A stretch of 64,000 nucleotides of DNA from NCBI GenBank assembly GCA_041671045.1, contig JBAZCF010000003.1, forward strand, positions 248,001 to 312,000, given 5' to 3'. This DNA comes from Parachlamydiales bacterium. GTDB taxonomy: Bacteria; Chlamydiota; Chlamydiia; Chlamydiales; JABDDJ01. Positions 26,837 through 35,337 of the stretch are shown in pieces. The notes under the pieces are model-generated. The model was not told the origin of the DNA. It saw nothing but the letters and a program-made list of their open reading frames with translations, and did not search any database. Each line of letters opens with the position of its first letter. Position 1 is the first letter of the stretch. A program made the position numbers and the translations under genes.

Positions 26837-27367
26837 GTATCTTAATAAAATATAATTCAATTCAACTTAATTTTACTTAAATTATGGTTGAGTTACATTT
26901 ATTATGTTTTATTTCGAGATTATTATAGCTGTTAGTTTAACCACGGGTTATCTGGCAATTATTGAAATTCAAGATAAAAATAATCATTCTTTATATAAGA
27001 CACTACATACTTCTCCCTCACAGGTTGCGGAATTTAACTGATAACCTCAAAGATTTTTCTAAAGATTTATTTTTGCCTACTTTTGTGCATTACTCCTATT
27101 CAAATAGCACTGAAAGCAATGCCGGGAGGCATAAAAAAGCACTCGTCGGAAAATGAAGAAATCATTTCTTACATAGCAAGCAATGGAAAATGGCATTATA
27201 GGGGTTCTACTACAAATTCTTCTGCACACTATAGCTTTGCTTGTTAAGTTCTCTTTGGTGTGCCCCTGAATTTTGCCGGAACTTCTAGTAGTTCCGGCTC
27301 TCCACACATCAAAGTCTCTTTATTCCGTCAATCATCTCTGATTAGAAAAGCCAATTTGCAAAGAAGA
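26837..27367. other. AT-rich spacer between the inverted-repeat arms, possible decayed coding
   Basis: No convincing gene. A 44-codon frame from the ATG at 26904 (MFYFEIIIAVSLTTGYLAII) stops at 27038. A second, start-less frame from about 27042 to 27246 encodes a hydrophobic leader-like run (IFLKIYFCLLLCITPIQIAL) and a polar tail ending HYSFAC. They may be the remains of a small exported protein. Confidence 0.3.
27275..27298. repeat. Palindromic hairpin GCCGGAACT / AGTTCCGGC
   Basis: A 9-bp perfect stem with a 6-nt loop inside the spacer of the inverted repeat. The hairpin and the ~20 bp after it resemble 25053-25095 inside the NlpC/P60 gene. Confidence 0.5.
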
Positions 27368-27599
27368 CGGAGTCAATTAGTGAAAACTTTTTCGTTAAGG
27401 AAAGGAATACGGTTCCGTACAATGTTTGACGTGACCGCGTAGCGGGCAGGTCAACGTCGGCGACGCGAATCGGAGATTCGCGTCGAAACTCTCCCACAAC
27501 GCACCTTCAAGCTAGCGATACAACGCGCGGATTCCAAAGGTCGCCAGATCTTTGGTAGGTGCAGGACAAAGTCCTGCTGGGTGCAGGGTAAAACCCTGC
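27368..27599 (-). repeat. Right arm of ~233-bp inverted repeat
   Basis: Reverse-complement partner of 26603-26836. Matching hairpins stand at 27583-27599, 27561-27577 and 27461-27485. It ends 23 bp before the stop of the leftward kinase gene, so the transcribed hairpins could also act as that gene's 3' structure. Confidence 0.85.
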
Positions 27600-27622
27600 C
27601 CCTCTGCCCTACTCGGGCCTGG

Positions 27623-29506
27623 CTAGATGTCGGCAGCGCAGCGGAAGCCATAGGTGGAGTTGACAGTGCCTGGGTTGTTGCGGTGGCGTTTAGCGCAGCG
27701 GAGGTCTTCTTTGAGGCTTTTCCAGCATCCGCCTTTTAAGACGCGGTAGTTACCTTGGAGAGGGCCTTTAGGGTTATCGGGTTCTTGCATAGAGGTTTCG
27801 TAGTAGTTGTATCCGTACCAGTCGAGGCACCATTCGTATACGTTGCCGGCCATGTCGTAGAGACCTTGGGGATTGGGGGCATAGCTCATGACGGGTGTGG
27901 TGTCGGAGCTGAAGAAGTTGGCTTCGGATTTCTCGATGTCGTGTCCGGTAGGGTATACGTGGCGTTCGGCGCCTGAGGCTGCGGCTATTTCCCATTCCGC
28001 TTCTGTAGGTAGGCGTTTGCTGACCCATTTAGCGTAGGCTGTTGCGCCGTACCAGGTGACGCCGACGACGGGGTGTTTTGAGTATCCCGATTCGATGCTG
28101 AGTTTACCGCCCATGCGTTTTATGCGGGAGTCGCGGAGTCTGATGATGTCGCGGTGGTAGCTGTCTTTTTCGCTACCTATGAATTCCAGGAAGCGGACGA
28201 ATTGTTCGTTGGTGATGGGGTGTACATCCATAGCGAAGGAGTCGATGTGAACTTGGTGGCAGGGCATTTCGTCTCGGCTGCCTTCGGTGCTGCCGCGTGA
28301 GAATGTACCGCCTTGGATGATGATGTGGGGGGTGGGAAGAGCCTGGACGGTTTTTATTTCTTTTCTTTCGGGAGTGTAGTGTTTGACAGAAGATTCGGGG
28401 TTGCGTGCGAGTTGAGTTTCGGGTTCATCGGGCATGAGGTTTTCAACAGCTGAGCTGCCTGGGGCGATGAGGCCTTGGTCAATTTCCTTTTGGAGTTTTG
28501 ATGCGCGTGCAGAGTGTTGTTCTGAGTGGGCATAGGAATAGTTAGGGAGGTCGATTCTGTAGTTGGAAAAGTCAGTGTGGCCTTCAGTTAGAGATTCTAG
28601 GAGGGGTGTGAGCTTTTCGGGACGAAGTTGCGGGCTGGGGCGCAGGCATTCGGCGATGATTTTGTCCCAAGAGTATTTAAGTGTAGGTCTCACTTCTGAA
28701 GGCATGGGGAAGAATCCTTCCGGGAAGCTGCCGGTGAGGATATAATATGTTAGGATACCGAAAGCGTAGACATCGGCTTTGAAAGATAGGGAGGAGATGC
28801 CGTCGATAGATTTTTGTTCCGGGGCTAAGAAGGCGAAAGTTTGCAGGAAAGAGTGTTGGAGGGGGCTGAGGTTTGGGATTTCGAGGGGTGGGAAAGGGTA
28901 ACGCACTTCGTCTGTTGCTGCTTGCGACCACATGGACGCGGAACCTAGGGTGTCGGCGATTGCTTTGAACGATCTGGCTAAAACAGCGCCGCAGCCGATG
29001 ATGCGTGAGAGTCCAAAGTCGCTGAGGTACCAAGTGGGTCCGTCTTTGTTATATCCAATGAGGATGTTGCTCAGTTTAATGCCGCGGTGGATGGTACCTT
29101 TGCTGACCCCTGAAGGTGCGTGGGAGTAATCTAATGCTTGCGCTAGCTGTTTCAAGTTATGGAGGATAGTTTCTTCATCTAGAGGTTCAGGCTGAGACTT
29201 CAGGTAGTGGTAAAGGTTTGTCGATTCCCCCATTTCATCTACGATGCAGTCTGTGACGAGGAAATATACGCCATCATGGAAGCATACATTATGTATAGTC
29301 ACGATATTTGGATGTTGAAGGGCAGCAAGGCGGGAAACGTCTTCTTGGAACCGTTGAATAAAGGCTCTATCACAGGAGAGTTCTTCAGGAAGGATTTTTA
29401 TGGCGAACTGCTTTTTCATGAATTTATGTTCGGCCAGATAGACAACGCCTAAGCTGCCTCTACCTAATTGTTTCAGTAGCAGGTAATCACCCAATTCACG
29501 TGTCAT
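27623..29506 (-). CDS. pkn1: Pkn1-type Ser/Thr kinase domain fused to FGE-sulfatase-like domain; catalytic Asp replaced
   Basis: 627 residues. Kinase domain about 7-310: GRGSLG (15-20), AIK with Lys37, DFG at 163-165. The catalytic loop reads HRGIKLSN (140-147), with Gly142 where the proton-accepting Asp belongs. The C-terminal region (about 395-627) is a formylglycine-generating-enzyme-like domain (QGGTFSRGSTEG, GVTWYGATAYAKWVSKRLPT, GNVYEWCLDWYG, GFRCA). This two-domain layout is that of chlamydial Pkn1. No membrane helix. Inferred: a regulatory pseudokinase, or a kinase with relaxed chemistry. It diverges from yidC. Confidence 0.85.
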   Translation of the reverse strand: MTRELGDYLLLKQLGRGSLGVVYLAEHKFMKKQFAIKILPEELSCDRAFIQRFQEDVSRLAALQHPNIVTIHNVCFHDGVYFLVTDCIVDEMGESTNLYHYLKSQPEPLDEETILHNLKQLAQALDYSHAPSGVSKGTIHRGIKLSNILIGYNKDGPTWYLSDFGLSRIIGCGAVLARSFKAIADTLGSASMWSQAATDEVRYPFPPLEIPNLSPLQHSFLQTFAFLAPEQKSIDGISSLSFKADVYAFGILTYYILTGSFPEGFFPMPSEVRPTLKYSWDKIIAECLRPSPQLRPEKLTPLLESLTEGHTDFSNYRIDLPNYSYAHSEQHSARASKLQKEIDQGLIAPGSSAVENLMPDEPETQLARNPESSVKHYTPERKEIKTVQALPTPHIIIQGGTFSRGSTEGSRDEMPCHQVHIDSFAMDVHPITNEQFVRFLEFIGSEKDSYHRDIIRLRDSRIKRMGGKLSIESGYSKHPVVGVTWYGATAYAKWVSKRLPTEAEWEIAAASGAERHVYPTGHDIEKSEANFFSSDTTPVMSYAPNPQGLYDMAGNVYEWCLDWYGYNYYETSMQEPDNPKGPLQGNYRVLKGGCWKSLKEDLRCAKRHRNNPGTVNSTYGFRCAADI

Positions 29507-29726
29507 CAGTCCCTCCGATCAAAAAGTCTCATCATTAAATTTAGAAAAAGAGCAAGAGCAAAAGTCCATTCTATACCGAAACCTTGTGAGTTTACAAGAG
29601 CTTATGTTAGCATATTACTTACTCAACTTGGATTTGGAGAATTTTCACCTAGAAGCTCTTCTAGGGATTAAAATTCAAATTGTTCAATCAGATGGAAAAG
29701 AAGAATGGATAGACGTACATTATTGA
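29487..29726 (+). other. Start-less coiled-coil-like frame overlapping the yidC start
   Basis: An open frame from 29487 (just after an in-frame TAA) to TGA at 29724-29726. Its body LNLEKEQEQKSILYRNLVSL, ELMLAYYLLNLDLENFHLEA, then IQIVQSDGKEEWIDVHY looks protein-like. There is no ATG or GTG before the coiled-coil part; a GTG and an ATG occur only midway. It overlaps yidC by 22 bp. It could be a short upstream gene with a non-standard start, a remnant, or chance. Confidence 0.3.
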
Positions 29727-32170
29727 TGGTTTTCTTGTTTACAATGATTTTCCTCGGGGTACAGATGTACTTCGACAGTCAGAATCAGGATGAACTAAAG
29801 AAATGGAATACACAAAGAATAGCAAAATTAGAAGCTAAAGCTGAAGTTGTCACGCAAGAAATTGAGAATAAAACAGCGAAGCTAGAGTCGTTGCCCTACG
29901 TCAAATTATATTCTGACAGTGCAATGAATGAAAATATTGGGAGTGGCATACTTTCCGGCCAAGGGATAGTCACATTAGATGTTAATTTACCAGAAACAGT
30001 CTATGCCTTCAGCGATGCGACAAAGAAGGTTGTTCCTTTCAAACGCCGCTTTAGCTCTGAAGTAGCTCCTTTATTTAGCATATTTACTAGCAACGACAAA
30101 GGGTTAATCTCTTTAGGTCAACTTAACTACTTTGGCAGTTATGACTTACAGTTAATTGAAGGCGACCAGGTATTTTTGGGTGAAATTGTCGACGGTTCAT
30201 TTGCTCTTCAAGCAACTAATCTGCTTAAGATCTATCGTCAGATGGATGAAAGTAAAAAATTGCCGGAAACTATTCAAGTACCCGATTCAAATGCTATCGT
30301 TTTATTCCAGCATGCGAAAGGCTACCTTCCTGTTGGCATTTACAATCCTCAGAACAAATCATTTTTCAATTTTGAAACGATTGAGAATATTGACCGTTAC
30401 GCTTCATTAATTCCCTTTAAGCAATCTGAAAAAGTTGAAAATGCCAAAGAGAAGTTCTATGTTCTAGAAAACGAATATCAGCAGCTAGTGTTTTCTTCTC
30501 GCGGGGGTGCATTAGTTGAGATCAACCTTCCGCTCAAAGACAAGAATTTCCCTAATAGCGTTATCCTGCCTGTAAAGAATGATAAAGAGATGGTCTCTCA
30601 ATATCCTTATAATGCACGCTTCCCCTCCCGTCCTTATTTCACTGCCGCAGAGAAAGCAGGCGGAGAATTGGTTGAACATACCAACGGCGCTTTAGGCGGT
30701 TATTACCCTTTGATCCGTAGAGATCTGATCGAATCTGCGCGCAAGCTATCCCGTAATGTGCCAGCCCAATTTTATAGCACTAACCTTGTTTCAGAGTTCC
30801 CTGAAGTTGCTGAACTTAACTACAAAGTTAAAGAATTCACTAAAGACAAGATTGTGTTGGAAGCGCAGCAATCTTTCCGTAAGATCACTAAAACCTACAC
30901 CTTAGATTCATCGCAGGCTCCCTACACTTTCAAGCTAGACATCCAAGTCGATGGCGATACTCGTTCATTATGGTTATCTACCGGTGTACCTGAAGTTGAA
31001 ATCATCTCTAGCTCCCCTGCTCCTGCATTGAAATATCGTATTTCAAGAGGGAAATCCGCTGAAGTTAAACAGATCGACCTTCCTTCTGAAGCTGTCAGCT
31101 ATAGCCAAGTGCAGCCGGACTGGATCTGTAACTCCAATGGCTTCTTCGGTATCATCATGGACCCTCTTTCTAATATGGAAGGCGGCTTCAAGGTCCAAAA
31201 AGTCAATGGAGATGCTGATGTATCCCGTATGGTGGAATTAGGCTTTAAGGCAGAAGACCTCCCAGGTTATATGATGCTTATGCCGTTAAAAGGTTCGGCC
31301 GGGAAATATTCCTTCCGTTTCTTTACAGGCCCCTTTGCTACAGACCTGCTAAAAAATATCGATGCGCACTACACCGATGCGGCCACCGGTTATAACCCTG
31401 ACTACATTGCCAGCCAGAGTTTCCACGGATGGTTCGAGATAATCTCCGGTCCTTTTGCTAAATTCTTATTCTTTTTGATGAATATCTTCCATACGATCAC
31501 AGGATCATGGGGCTTTTCTATTATACTCTTGACAATTGCACTCAGGATCATGATGTATCCGCTGAATGCTTGGTCGATGAATTCATCGACGAAAATGCAG
31601 CAAGTGATGCCAAAGGTCCAAGCAATACAAGAAAAGTATAAAAAGGATCCGAAAAGAGCGCAGGCTGAGATTATCAATCTCTACCGTGAAAACAAGATCA
31701 ATCCTGTTTCAGGATGCTTGCCGCTATTAATCCAGCTTCCGTTTTTGATCGGTATGTTCGACTTGTTAAAGTCTGCATTCGAATTGCGCGGCGCAAGCTT
31801 TGTTCCTGGCTGGATCGACGATTTAGCTGCTCCGGACGTTCTCTTTAGCTGGAACTATTCCTTGCCAATTATCGGCAACCAATTCCACCTGCTTCCTATT
31901 TTGACCGGTTTAGTCATGTTCTTCCAACAACGTTGGATGGCGCCTGCTCCTACCGGTGAAATTTCGGATAAGGACCGTCAGCAAAAAGCGATGGGAACTA
32001 TTATGGCCGTGATGTTTACATTCATGTTCTATAACTTCCCTTCAGGTATAAATATTTATTGGATTTCAACCTCAATACTTGGCATGCTGCAGCAATGGTG
32101 GACTAAACGGCGTTTGGCCGCTTTAGGCGAGAAGCCTGTTGTGATACAAGGAACTACCAATAAGCGCTAA
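29705..32170 (+). CDS. yidC: Membrane protein insertase YidC
   Basis: 821 residues, longer than E. coli YidC (548) because of an enlarged periplasmic region, as known for Chlamydiota. An N-terminal signal-anchor (about 5-22, LLMVFLFTMIFLGVQMYF), a large periplasmic beta domain (about 200-590), then the conserved insertase core with five helices. The core shows GSWGFSIILLTIALRIMMYPL, MQQVMPKVQAIQEKYK, and NPVSGCLPLLIQLPFLIGMF. It inserts proteins into the inner membrane with or without Sec. The dnaA paralogue follows after 5 bp. The order yidC-dnaA-lgt is a chlamydial arrangement. Confidence 0.95.
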   Translation: MDRRTLLMVFLFTMIFLGVQMYFDSQNQDELKKWNTQRIAKLEAKAEVVTQEIENKTAKLESLPYVKLYSDSAMNENIGSGILSGQGIVTLDVNLPETVYAFSDATKKVVPFKRRFSSEVAPLFSIFTSNDKGLISLGQLNYFGSYDLQLIEGDQVFLGEIVDGSFALQATNLLKIYRQMDESKKLPETIQVPDSNAIVLFQHAKGYLPVGIYNPQNKSFFNFETIENIDRYASLIPFKQSEKVENAKEKFYVLENEYQQLVFSSRGGALVEINLPLKDKNFPNSVILPVKNDKEMVSQYPYNARFPSRPYFTAAEKAGGELVEHTNGALGGYYPLIRRDLIESARKLSRNVPAQFYSTNLVSEFPEVAELNYKVKEFTKDKIVLEAQQSFRKITKTYTLDSSQAPYTFKLDIQVDGDTRSLWLSTGVPEVEIISSSPAPALKYRISRGKSAEVKQIDLPSEAVSYSQVQPDWICNSNGFFGIIMDPLSNMEGGFKVQKVNGDADVSRMVELGFKAEDLPGYMMLMPLKGSAGKYSFRFFTGPFATDLLKNIDAHYTDAATGYNPDYIASQSFHGWFEIISGPFAKFLFFLMNIFHTITGSWGFSIILLTIALRIMMYPLNAWSMNSSTKMQQVMPKVQAIQEKYKKDPKRAQAEIINLYRENKINPVSGCLPLLIQLPFLIGMFDLLKSAFELRGASFVPGWIDDLAAPDVLFSWNYSLPIIGNQFHLLPILTGLVMFFQQRWMAPAPTGEISDKDRQQKAMGTIMAVMFTFMFYNFPSGINIYWISTSILGMLQQWWTKRRLAALGEKPVVIQGTTNKR

Positions 32171-32175
32171 AACAT

Positions 32176-33621
32176 ATGCAAGCGTGGGAAAAGTTTTTAA
32201 AAGTCCAGGAGTCTAGCCTGGGCAAGGACGTAGTCGATAGTTGGCTACGTCCGCTAAAAGTAGTGAAGTTCGATGCCTGCAACCTTTTTTTGGAAGCGGC
32301 CGATTCTTTTCAGATGATGTGGTTTGAAGAACACATCCGACCCAAGCTTAAACATAGCCTTTTCAATCATAACCATGCCCCCATCAAAGTTCACCTTAGC
32401 GTGGGTGACCTTCAGCTTCCAAAACCTAAGAAAAGCTTCGGAAAATCTAATGAAGCTAAACAGCATACCTTCAATCCTGTCCCTTTTCAGCAATCCCTCA
32501 CTTTCGACTATCCTGATAAGCTCAGTACTTTTGATAATTTCATCGCTAATGACGCTAACGCCTTAGCGCATAAACTTCTTAAGGAGCTATGTCAAATCGG
32601 CGTTCCTGAAAATAGTGAGAAATCCACTATTCAACATGGAACCTATAACCCGATCTATCTTTACGGAGATCACGGCAGCGGCAAAACTCATCTTCTGGCA
32701 GCTACTGTCCACGCATTAATGAAGCAAGGGTATCGCGTCATTTATGCGCGTTCTCAAACTTTTACTGAACATGTCGTCAGTGCTATCCGCGCAGGTGAAA
32801 TGCACCTCTTCCGTCAGGCTTACAGAAATACTGACGTTTTGATCATTGATGATGTACAGGAATTTGGACGTAAATCAGCGACTCAAGAAGAGTTCTTCCA
32901 CACTTTTAATACCCTCCATATGGCAGGAAAGCAGATTATCCTCGCCGGAAACAGGACACCCTCGGAACTACAGCATATTGAACCGCGTCTTATCAGCCGT
33001 TTTGAATGGGGTATTGTCTTGGAATTAAAAGCTCTGGTGCGCCAAGAATTGAGCGATCTCTTAAGCAACAAATGTTCTGTGATGCAGTTTCCGCTTAATC
33101 CACGCACTGCAGAATATATCCTTGAAACTTTCCCCAGCGGAGCGAAAGCACTTACAAAAGCTCTTGAAGCATTAGTCCTTCGCAGCCATATAGCGCCGGG
33201 AATGCATTCTCATGTTTCATCTACAGCTATCTCAGTCAATCAGGCCCGTCTTTATCTGTCCGACCTGACTAAAATTGAGATTCAGGAGCAGATTACTCCT
33301 GAGAAAATCATTAAGCATGTGGCTGAACATTTTGGCATCAAGTCAGAAGACATCTTAGGCAAGTCCCAGAGCAGAGAATGCTCCTTTCCCCGGCAGTTGG
33401 CAGCATTCCTTTGCCGTGATATCCTTAAAATGCCTTTTAAGAAAATCGGCGATCTCTTCAGCCGTGATCACTCCACCATCATGTCGAGTGTCAGACAAAT
33501 TCAGAAGCAGCTTGACGAAAACCAAAAAGATATTTTATCCGCATATAAGTCGATCAAAACTGCCATAAAGAATCCGCTTGTTCCAACTGAGGAGACAGCA
33601 AATTATGACTCTATCCGCTGA
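32176..33621 (+). CDS. dnaA: DnaA-family replication initiator, second chlamydial paralogue type
   Basis: 481 residues. AAA+ domain with Walker A YGDHGSGKTHLL, Walker B VLIIDDVQEFG, sensor 1 IILAGNRTPSEL and the DnaA box VII-like SRFEWG. C-terminal domain IV has the helix-turn-helix and signature FSRDHSTIMSSVRQI used for DnaA-box binding. Chlamydiota carry two dnaA genes; the one beside yidC and lgt corresponds to this copy. The domain I-II region (residues 1-115) is divergent. It begins 5 bp after yidC and its last 17 bp overlap the ahcY start region. Confidence 0.9.
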   Translation: MQAWEKFLKVQESSLGKDVVDSWLRPLKVVKFDACNLFLEAADSFQMMWFEEHIRPKLKHSLFNHNHAPIKVHLSVGDLQLPKPKKSFGKSNEAKQHTFNPVPFQQSLTFDYPDKLSTFDNFIANDANALAHKLLKELCQIGVPENSEKSTIQHGTYNPIYLYGDHGSGKTHLLAATVHALMKQGYRVIYARSQTFTEHVVSAIRAGEMHLFRQAYRNTDVLIIDDVQEFGRKSATQEEFFHTFNTLHMAGKQIILAGNRTPSELQHIEPRLISRFEWGIVLELKALVRQELSDLLSNKCSVMQFPLNPRTAEYILETFPSGAKALTKALEALVLRSHIAPGMHSHVSSTAISVNQARLYLSDLTKIEIQEQITPEKIIKHVAEHFGIKSEDILGKSQSRECSFPRQLAAFLCRDILKMPFKKIGDLFSRDHSTIMSSVRQIQKQLDENQKDILSAYKSIKTAIKNPLVPTEETANYDSIR

Positions 33622-34936
33622 CTATGAAATCACTTCAAAACTAAGTATTGATAGCGAAGAAGGTAAGAGGCTTGTTGAATTTGGTAATAAGGAAATTGCC
33701 ATTGCAGAAGGTGAAATGCCCGGCCTGATGGAGCTTAAACGTCGCTATTCCAAAACAAAGCCTCTTAAAGGTGCACGCATCGCCGGCTGTCTGCATATGA
33801 CTATCGAAGCAGCAGTATTGATCAAAACACTCGTTGCCCTAGGGGCAGAAGTCCGCTGGTCATCATGCAATATATTTTCTACGCAAGACCAAGCCGCCGC
33901 TGCAATTGCTGCTGAGGGTATCCCCGTCTATGCATGGAAAGGTATGACAGAAGAGGAATATCTTTGGTGCATCTCTAAAACAATTTGGTTCGACGACAAA
34001 CCTCTTAATATGATTTTGGATGATGGCGGAGACCTCACCAATTTTGTCCATGATAACCACCCCGAACTCCTTGCCGGTATTAAAGGTATCACGGAAGAAA
34101 CAACGACCGGTGTGCGCAACCTCTACAAAAGATTGAAAGCAGGTACCCTTGGAATCCCTGCGATCAATGTTAACGATTCGATCACAAAAGCCAAATTCGA
34201 CAATCTTTATGGCTGCCGCGAGTCTGTTATTGATGGGATCAAACGTGCGACCGACATTATGATCGCAGGTAAGATAGCTGTAATCGCGGGCTATGGCGAT
34301 GTAGGAAAAGGCTGTGCTGAAGCTCTCTCCGGTTTAGGTGCCCGTGTCCTGATCACTGAAATCGATCCCATCTGTGCATATCAAGCTATGATGAATGGCC
34401 GCGAAGTGGTCACGATGGAGGAGGCTGCTCCGATAGCGGATATTTTCATTACGGCAACCGGATGCAAAGATATTATTCGTCCAGAACATATGGAAGTGAT
34501 GAAAAATCATGCTGTCCTTTGTAATATTGGACATTTCGATATCGAAATTGATGTCGCCTGGTTAATGAACAATCCAAATATTGTTCGCGATAACGTCAAG
34601 CCTCAAGTGGATATTTTCCGTTGGAAGAATAAAGACAAGTCTCTCACGTTATTAGCAGAAGGACGTCTTGTCAATTTAGGCTGTGCAGACGGACATCCTT
34701 CTTTCGTCATGTCCAATTCTCTTTCTAATCAAGTCCTTGCACAAATGGAAATATGGAATGAGGCGCAGCGCCGTCCTATCGGTATTCATAAGTTGTCTAA
34801 AGAGCTGGATGAGATGATTGCGCGCTTGCATGTAGAATATTTGGGCGGCCGCCTTACAAAATTAACGTCAGAACAGGCAAAATATCTTGATGTGCCTGTA
34901 GATGGTCCTTATAAACCTGACGGTTATAATTATTAA
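33605..34936 (+). CDS. ahcY: S-adenosylhomocysteine hydrolase
   Basis: 443 residues from the ATG at 33605. A TTG at 33578 would add nine unlikely residues; the ATG has GAGGAGA upstream. Hydrolyses S-adenosylhomocysteine to adenosine and homocysteine, recycling the by-product of methylation. Visible: CLHMTIEAAVLIKTL, DGGDLTNFVHD, the NAD Rossmann loop GYGDVGKGCAEAL, DIFITATGCKDII, and the C-terminal PVDGPYKPDGYNY tail that reaches the partner subunit. It overlaps the dnaA 3' end by 17 bp. The strong palindrome at 34960 ends the operon. Confidence 0.95.
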   Translation: MTLSADYEITSKLSIDSEEGKRLVEFGNKEIAIAEGEMPGLMELKRRYSKTKPLKGARIAGCLHMTIEAAVLIKTLVALGAEVRWSSCNIFSTQDQAAAAIAAEGIPVYAWKGMTEEEYLWCISKTIWFDDKPLNMILDDGGDLTNFVHDNHPELLAGIKGITEETTTGVRNLYKRLKAGTLGIPAINVNDSITKAKFDNLYGCRESVIDGIKRATDIMIAGKIAVIAGYGDVGKGCAEALSGLGARVLITEIDPICAYQAMMNGREVVTMEEAAPIADIFITATGCKDIIRPEHMEVMKNHAVLCNIGHFDIEIDVAWLMNNPNIVRDNVKPQVDIFRWKNKDKSLTLLAEGRLVNLGCADGHPSFVMSNSLSNQVLAQMEIWNEAQRRPIGIHKLSKELDEMIARLHVEYLGGRLTKLTSEQAKYLDVPVDGPYKPDGYNY

Positions 34937-34959
34937 TTCCATTTTTCAAAAAAACGCTT

Positions 34960-35005
34960 CCTAGCCTAGGAGTGCGGTGACAAGTCACCTTACTCCTAGG
35001 CTAGG
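34960..35005 (+). terminator. Long palindromic hairpin after ahcY
   Basis: A perfect 14-bp outer stem CCTAGCCTAGGAGT / ACTCCTAGGCTAGG and an inner GGTGAC-AA-GTCACC stem are separated by 2-nt internal bulges. The inner GACAAGTC is the reverse complement of the GACTTGTC core at 3873-3916. No T-run follows; probable terminator or 3'-end structure. Confidence 0.65.
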
Positions 35006-35204
35006 GAAGGTTTAGCCTGTCATTAAGCATAGATACATACAGCATAAATAATGAACGTGAAAAATCATTTTTTTCTTAGCAGATTAATTTTATCTACTCG
35101 AAGAGGATGGCTTTAGAGCTATCATAAACGCTATTTTCAATTATTTTACAATTTCGTTTTCAATAAAAATACCACCTCTGATAAGATACTTTTACAGTCT
35201 ACAA

Positions 35205-35279
35205 CGGAGTATAGCGCAGCTTGGCTAGCGCGGCTGCTTTGGGAGCAGTAGGTCGGGGGTTCGAATCCCTCTACTCCGA
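35205..35279 (+). tRNA. tRNA-Pro (anticodon TGG)
   Basis: The cloverleaf folds cleanly: acceptor CGGAGTA/TACTCCG, D-stem GCGC/GCGC, anticodon stem GCTGC/GCAGT with loop TTTGGGA, and T-arm GGGGG-TTCGAAT-CCCTC (one G-T). The anticodon TGG is at 35240-35242. The CCA end is not encoded after the discriminator A. Confidence 0.97.
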
Positions 35280-35287
35280 ATCACAAA

Positions 35288-35310
35288 GTACGCGGATCAC
35301 ATCCGCGTAC
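35288..35310 (+). terminator. Hairpin after tRNA-Pro
   Basis: GTACGCGGAT-CAC-ATCCGCGTAC, a perfect 10-bp stem followed by TTCTCT, 9 nt after the tRNA. It likely terminates or processes the tRNA transcript before lgt. Confidence 0.65.
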
Positions 35311-35337
35311 TTCTCTAATCCACAAAGATGTAAAAGC

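Noticed and set aside
33578..33604. TTG start for ahcY nine codons upstream
   Set aside because: It adds residues not typical of the family; the ATG at 33605 has a GAGGAGA site upstream.
35221..35337. Longer start for lgt beginning inside the tRNA
   Set aside because: It would translate through tRNA-Pro and its hairpin; the ATG at 35338 begins the conserved Lgt N-terminus.
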